From the NCBI GenBank assembly GCA_023807065.1, contig JAJJLU010004659.1, positions 1-10,652 of the forward strand: 10,652 nucleotides of DNA, given 5' to 3'. The stretch is from Isotricha intestinalis (Eukaryota; Ciliophora; Litostomatea; Vestibuliferida; Isotrichidae). The notes under the pieces were generated by a model that saw nothing but the letters and a program-made list of their open reading frames with translations, was not told the DNA's origin and did no database searches. Position 1 is the stretch's first letter, and each line of letters opens with the position of its first letter. Shown piece by piece: positions 6,612-10,652 of the stretch. Position numbers and translations under genes: made by a program.

Positions 6612-8006
6612 TTAATCAACATTTGAAAATTCATTAGAAAATTCCGATGATTTTCCTTGAAGATTACTTTTAAGAGAAGAAATAAATTCTTCTTCTTTAG
6701 TAAATCTCCCATAATTAGGTTTTTGATACATATTACCATAATTGTAATTATTAAAATTATTAAATCCATTATAATTATAGAAATTATTATTATCATAATT
6801 ATTATTGAAATAACTATTCCTTTGATTATAAATATTATTATTATTATAATTATTATAGAATGGGAATTTCTTATTACTAACTAATTGAGGAGAATCTAAA
6901 CTATTATTATTTGAACTATCAGTTCCAGTTACATTAATACTAGTATGAATAGTATTTGTACTTCCATATGGATTTTGTCCTTTTTGAAGAAATTCTATTA
7001 TATTATAATAATGACCATCTTTTCCTTCGACTAAAGGATATCTATCATCAGAATTTATATAATTATCTACTATAAATTGAACAAAATATTTCCCTGGTTT
7101 AACATCTGAATGATTGATTTTTAATAAAAACATTTTTCGAATGGAACAATATTCAAAATCAAAAATTTTAGATACTTTTAATTTATGATCAAAAAATAAT
7201 TTTAATTGGACTTTTTTAGCATAATGAGGATAAGTAAGAATATATTTTGATTTTTCTGATAATAATAATTGATTAATATTATTATGTGAAAATCTTGCTT
7301 TAAAGAATCCTTGTAAAAATAATATTTTTTCATTTCTTTCTTTTAATACAGCATTAATAAATAATTTTTTTTTAGATTCTAGTTTACTTTTATAAGAATA
7401 AAAAGCTTCTTTTATCTTATCTGATTTTTTATTTCTATCTTCTAAAATTAATTTAATTAAATGATTAACTTTAAAATCTCTTCTATAAGCAAATCTTCTA
7501 TAATATTTTTGAATTTTTAAAATACAACTTAATAGTTTTTCAATAACAAAATAATCTATTATTCTAATTATTGAAATTCTTTTTAAAAACCCTCTTATAT
7601 GTTTTTGAATTTTAATAATAGTTTTATTATATTCATCATTTCTTAATTTAATTTCAACTTTTTGAAATCTTTGTAAATTTTTACAATTCCTTAAATTAAA
7701 TTGAATAGTTTTTTCTTTAATGTCTAAATATTTATTCATTTTTCTCATTTGAGTTAAATATCTTATTGCATTTGTCATTGAAGCATAATTTAAATTATTT
7801 TGAAATAATAATTTTTTCTGTTTTTGATTTATTTTTGGAGTATATGGTACAAAATAACAAATATACATATATAAAGGATTATTTTGATCAAACATATTTA
7901 ATGTTTTGTAAGTTGAAATTAATTCCATAAATGTTAAAAAATCCATTTTTGATATTCTTGAATTAGCCATTTTTTCAAATGGATTTTGAAACTGAATTTG
8001 TTCCAT
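6612..8006 (-). CDS. IQ-motif (calmodulin-binding) protein with C-terminal CBM48/AMPK-beta-like domain
   Basis: Complete 464-residue ORF, ATG at 8006, TAA at 6612-6614. Residues 1-125 are unrecognised. Two IQ motifs follow: I133-Q134 with R138-G139 and R143, and I165-Q166 with R170-R171 and R175; a degenerate third is near L231-Q232. IQ motifs bind calmodulin or related EF-hand proteins. Residues about 255-340 form an E-set-like domain; the segment G305-K-Y-F-x-Q-F-I-V-D then D-x-R-Y-P, G-K-D-G and N335-I-I matches the end of glycogen-binding modules of AMPK beta (G-x-Y-x-Y-K-F-x-V-D-G, then D-x-x-x-P, then N-N-x-I). The carbohydrate-contacting Trp/Lys cannot be placed with confidence. Residues 365-430 are an Asn/Tyr/Phe-rich low-complexity tract. 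A calmodulin-regulated scaffold that touches glycogen or another polysaccharide is an inference. It diverges from the DUF547 remnant, 254 bp apart. Confidence 0.88.
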   Translation of the reverse strand: MEQIQFQNPFEKMANSRISKMDFLTFMELISTYKTLNMFDQNNPLYMYICYFVPYTPKINQKQKKLLFQNNLNYASMTNAIRYLTQMRKMNKYLDIKEKTIQFNLRNCKNLQRFQKVEIKLRNDEYNKTIIKIQKHIRGFLKRISIIRIIDYFVIEKLLSCILKIQKYYRRFAYRRDFKVNHLIKLILEDRNKKSDKIKEAFYSYKSKLESKKKLFINAVLKERNEKILFLQGFFKARFSHNNINQLLLSEKSKYILTYPHYAKKVQLKLFFDHKLKVSKIFDFEYCSIRKMFLLKINHSDVKPGKYFVQFIVDNYINSDDRYPLVEGKDGHYYNIIEFLQKGQNPYGSTNTIHTSINVTGTDSSNNNSLDSPQLVSNKKFPFYNNYNNNNIYNQRNSYFNNNYDNNNFYNYNGFNNFNNYNYGNMYQKPNYGRFTKEEEFISSLKSNLQGKSSEFSNEFSNVD

Positions 8007-8260
8007 TTTATTTTTCTTTTTGATATATATAATGAAAAATAATAATTGATTTTATAGAAATATGTTTAATAAAATAATTGATTATTTTGATTTTATATAG
8101 TTTATTTATTAATTATTAATATGATGTTAATTATTAAAGAGTAAAAATTTTTTATTTTTTATTGATGATTTTTTTTATATTTATGTATAAAGAGAAATTA
8201 TTATTGAATTAATTATTTATGAAATAAAAATTAATTAAATTAATTTATTTATATTTTCTG

Positions 8261-9586
8261 ATGAATAATAATCTTCTTTCAAATAGAAAAATTATTTTGA
8301 ATAGTAAAATTATATATTAAAAGATTTGAATTACGTGATAAAAGATAATTTCCATATATTCAATTTTATTTTTTTTAAATAATTTACAATATGAAGAATT
8401 AAAAATATTCCATTATTAGAAGTGAAGCATTTAGAATTATATGAAATATATAATTATATATATCAAGAAAAAAAAAAGAAAATAATTATAAAAAAAGTAA
8501 AATTAAAGAATAATAACAATAATAATAATAAAAATAATAATAATATAAATAATCAACATTCATTAACATTAAATAATTATATATTAAAATCTTCAAATAC
8601 TCGTTCTCCATTTTCAATAGTAAATGAAATATAGAAAGAGCAATAAGTTTGAATTAAAATTTTCAAAATAATAGATTACAATCAACAACTACATCATCAA
8701 TTTCTATAAAGGATGAAAACGAAGATTTTATGAAAAATGAAATTATAATAAATTCTTCTAAAAATAATATATTTGAAGTGTATGTTTATCCTAATTTGGA
8801 TTTTTATATTTCAACTTTACCTACTTTAATAATTAAATCAATGCCTTCTACAGAAGATATATTTCAAAAAAAAATGAAGAATTAATTGAAGAAACTTATT
8901 TAAAAATGAATAATAGAAATTATATCTGAATTAAGATTATTTGAACCTGATAAATTAAAAACTATTAGAAAAAGAGTTTATTTTTGGGTTAATATATTTA
9001 ATTCTTTATTCTTATTTATTATTTTTTATAAAAAGATTTAATTAAAAGATAAAAGAGAATGGAAAAATTTTTTACAAAATATTTACTTTGATATAGGAGG
9101 CAATTGTTATTCTTTTAATGATTTCAATATATTCTTTTTAACAAATTAATTTTTATTTCTAATGATTATTCACCTGAAAAATATGTTAAAGATTGTTCTA
9201 TTAAAGTTTTAAGAAAAAAATATTCTAATTTAAATATTGATGATGTTTATATTTCTTATTTTTCATTATTTATTCCTAATAAATCTGTTTTAAATCTTAA
9301 AATTTATTCTCTTGATAATATTAATGAAGAAATGAAAAATAAAGATGTTGAATTTTTTAATCATTTTTTAGAAATTGATTCTACTAATAATATTATTATT
9401 CCTGAATTTATATTTAATGTTGAAAATACATTTTTAGAAGATAATATATTGGAAAAATATAAATTTTCTATCAAAAATAATATATTTAATACTCTTAAAG
9501 TAAAAAATTATAAACAAAAAATAAAAACTAAAATTAATTGGAAATTAGATTTCATATATTTAAATCATAATTCTATCTTTCAATAG
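8261..9586 (+). pseudogene. DUF547-domain protein gene, broken by several frameshifts and stops
   Basis: The gene is read in pieces: 8261-8317 (M-N-N-N-L-L-S), 8395-8634 (Glu/Lys then an Asn run), about 8658-8881, 8876-8923, 8916-9146 and 9122-9583. The join near 8866-8874 is a run of nine A, where one more A restores frame. In-frame TAA occurs at 9039-9041. The domain is recognised from R-K-R-V-Y-F-W-V-N-I-F-N-S-L (tryptophan codon at 8985), then F-D-I-G-G-N-C-Y-S-F-N-D (9087-9122), then a V-Y-I-S-Y-F-S-L stretch and L-K-I-Y-S-L-D-N-I, matching the order of DUF547 blocks (F-W-x-N-x-Y-N-x-L; Y-x-I-G-G-x-x-x-S-L-x-D; H-F-A-L...; R-x-Y-x-x-x-N-x). The usual Cys-Gly-x-x-S-C-P part of the third block is absent. 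DUF547 has no settled biochemical role. Frame changes could be assembly errors, but the unbroken 600-codon gene nearby speaks for real decay. Confidence 0.75.
8509..8553 (+). repeat. AAT-type trinucleotide microsatellite
   Basis: About fifteen near-perfect AAT/AAC codon units lie in one frame with one AAA and one ATA interruption. Within the DUF547 remnant they encode an Asn run, a common product of slippage in AT-rich protist genes. Confidence 0.85.
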
Positions 9587-9690
9587 TTTAAATATAGGTA
9601 CTTATAAATATAATTTTTATACTTTATTATTTTATATATATATATTATTTTTTAATTAAATTAAATAATTAAATAAAATAATTAATTTAA

Positions 9691-10266
9691 AATAAAAAGA
9701 AGAATTATTATGAAAATAATAAAGTAGATTCTATAGAAAATATAAAGCATATAAATTATATATAATTTCAGAAATGAAAAATATAAAAATTGTTTCTTTA
9801 AATTAAATTTTAAATAAAACCTTTTCAAAATTTATATAATTTAAAAGAATTATACTTAAGAAAGAATAATATTAATAATATCAAGAAATTGAATTTTAAA
9901 AATGTATTCAAAAAGAATAACATATTCTTCCTTAAATAAGAAAATCAGATAATATATATATTTAGAATGATGAATCAAAAGAAGAAAAAAATGAAAAATA
10001 AATCAAATGATCAAATGATTTAGTAAATGAAATTAATAATAATATAATGATGTCACAGGAAATTAATAATTCAACAAAAAAGAAATTTTCCTTAATAAAG
10101 TGAAGAGAATGATTTAATTAAATAAATATTAATTGGTCAAAATATAAAATTTTCAAAAATTCCTTCATTAAATGAAAATATGAATAATTAACTAGATTAT
10201 ACATTAGTAAATAATTCATTAAAAGAAACAAACTTAATTAGAAGAAGTAAATACATTAATAAATAA
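9691..10266 (+). pseudogene. Leucine-rich-repeat (SDS22-like) protein gene, decayed
   Basis: Pieces in alternating frames line up as consecutive LRRs. 9691-9762 gives V-D-S-I-E-N-I-K-H-I-N-Y-I. 9774-9803 gives M-K-N-I-K-I-V-S-L-N. 9814-9936 (41 codons open) gives P-F-Q-N-L-Y-N-L-K-E-L-Y-L-R-K-N-N-I, a textbook L-x-x-L-x-x-L-x-L-x-x-N-x-I repeat. Next comes I-L-P-stop-I-R-K-S-D-N-I (9924-9956), which matches the LRR cap motif L-P-x-L-x-x-L-D followed by an acidic Glu-rich stretch. The tail continues in frames at 10011-10098 and 10099-10263 (S-E-E-N-D-L-I-K, crossing two TAAs). SDS22-type LRR proteins bind phosphatases, axonemal or centrosomal partners; which applies here cannot be told. The remnant follows the DUF547 remnant on the same strand by about 100 bp. 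Confidence 0.65.
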
Positions 10267-10505
10267 TATATAAAAAGATATTTATTTTTTTATATCTGTT
10301 GTAAAGATTTAAATTAATGTAGGGAAAATAATATAAAATTTGCATTTATTCATAAAAAATAAATACATGTTTTTCTTCTAAGAGATAATGAAGAAATGTA
10401 ATTAATTGATTTTTTGATATTACAAATAAACAAAGAAATCATTAAATTCAAAACATTAATAAATTTAAAAATAAAACCAAAATTTAGATATTAAAATGGT
10501 AATTA
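10267..10505. other. AT-rich stretch with TAA-interrupted plus-strand frame
   Basis: The plus-strand frame of the LRR remnant's tail carries on without TGA or TAG to 10494 but crosses TAA at 10315, 10360 and 10399. It contains coding-like peptides such as H-V-F-L-L-R-D-N-E-E-M. It may be the rest of the decayed gene or chance openness in AT-rich DNA. No domain is recognised. Confidence 0.3.
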
Positions 10506-10652
10506 TTAAAAAGAAAAATAAATATAAATATTAAATTTTAACAATTTCATCAAATATAATATTTGGGGAGGAGCTTGTGGGATTGGAGGAGCTTGTGGAA
10601 TAGTACTTTTAGGGATTACTGGTGGTTGAGGTATGTTCACTTCACTCTTTTG
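10506..10652 (-). CDS. Proline-rich protein, C-terminal end (rest beyond right edge)
   Basis: The minus strand is open from the window edge to TAA at 10506-10508, giving 48 residues. The first part is I-P-Q-P-P-V-I-P-K-S-T-I then two I/P-Q-A-P-P units, a proline-rich stretch of the kind that binds SH3, WW or profilin domains. The local G+C is far above the flanks, supporting coding. After the last P-P-Q the frame turns into an AT-rich L-Y-L-M-K-L-L-K-F tail. A neighbouring frame there reads N-I-I-F-D-E-I-V-K-I-stop, which looks more protein-like, so a one-base shift near 10562-10568 is possible. The opposite strand gives a Gly/Cys frame with a TGA and is judged less likely. Confidence 0.5.
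   Translation of the reverse strand, partial: QKSEVNIPQPPVIPKSTIPQAPPIPQAPPQILYLMKLLKFNIYIYFSF
10567..10598. repeat. Two-copy 18-bp tandem repeat in the proline-rich coding end
   Basis: The 14-base block ggaggagcttgtgg occurs at 10567-10580 and 10585-10598, a period of 18 bases. It is six codons on the minus strand, so the unit repeats P-Q-A-P-P-I in frame. Confidence 0.9.

Noticed and set aside
6561..6614. Extension of the IQ protein past its TAA to a TGA at 6561 with a tidy Asn/Tyr-rich tail.
   Set aside because: It needs TAA readthrough, which nothing else supports, and the upstream low-complexity tail already ends naturally.
6602..6884. ORFs on both strands made of Ile/Met repeats within the IQ gene's Asn-rich tail.
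   Set aside because: They are other-frame translations of the AAT-type codon repeats.
1..10652. TAA/TAG reassigned to glutamine, as in several ciliates and diplomonads.
   Set aside because: The kinase ends at TAA just after its hydrophobic motif, and the 600- and 464-codon genes contain dozens of Gln codons, all CAA or CAG. Long TAA-only frames are also expected by chance at this base composition.

Overview
The window is a piece of a very AT-rich nuclear genome from a single-celled eukaryote. By eye the spacers are well over 80% A+T, and the coding stretches are richer in G+C. The intact genes have no introns, end in TAA, use CAA for glutamine throughout and encode proteins full of Asn, Lys and Ile. 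The protein families (AGC kinase, kelch, IQ, DUF547, LRR) are typical of protists such as ciliates, metamonads or amoebae. The intact genes read in the standard code, which argues against a ciliate with TAA/TAG reassigned to Gln. I cannot name the organism.

Intact or edge genes. The left edge holds the 3' end of an AGC-family protein kinase (1-444, +). It converges on a 600-residue kelch protein (763-2565, -) with an N-terminus fit for myristoylation and palmitoylation. An IQ-motif protein with a C-terminal glycogen-binding (CBM48/AMPK-beta-like) domain lies at 6612-8006 (-). Two very small Cys/His-rich genes, 4183-4299 (-) and 4979-5155 (+), diverge from each other. They share one spaced Cys/Gly/Phe/His pattern and look like a small zinc-binding protein family. 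A proline-rich coding end enters from the right edge (10506-10652, -).

Decayed genes. At least three or four stretches read as protein only if the frame is changed several times and in-frame stops (almost all TAA) are crossed. They are an unrecognised Asn-rich gene (3081-3735, -), a C2-like fragment (about 5873-6186, +), a DUF547 gene (about 8261-9586, +) and a leucine-rich-repeat gene (about 9691-10266, +). They lie beside intact genes of similar composition, so the region looks like one where gene copies are made and lost.

Repeats and spacers. A sequence of about 100 bp occurs twice in opposite orientation (2816-2916 and 4445-4543). The two copies bracket the decayed minus-strand gene and the first Cys-rich microgene. 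The remaining spacers show homopolymer-rich AT sequence with no recognisable RNA gene. No operon logic applies. The intact products suggest signalling and scaffolding: kinase, calmodulin binding, glycogen binding and a membrane-tethered kelch protein.
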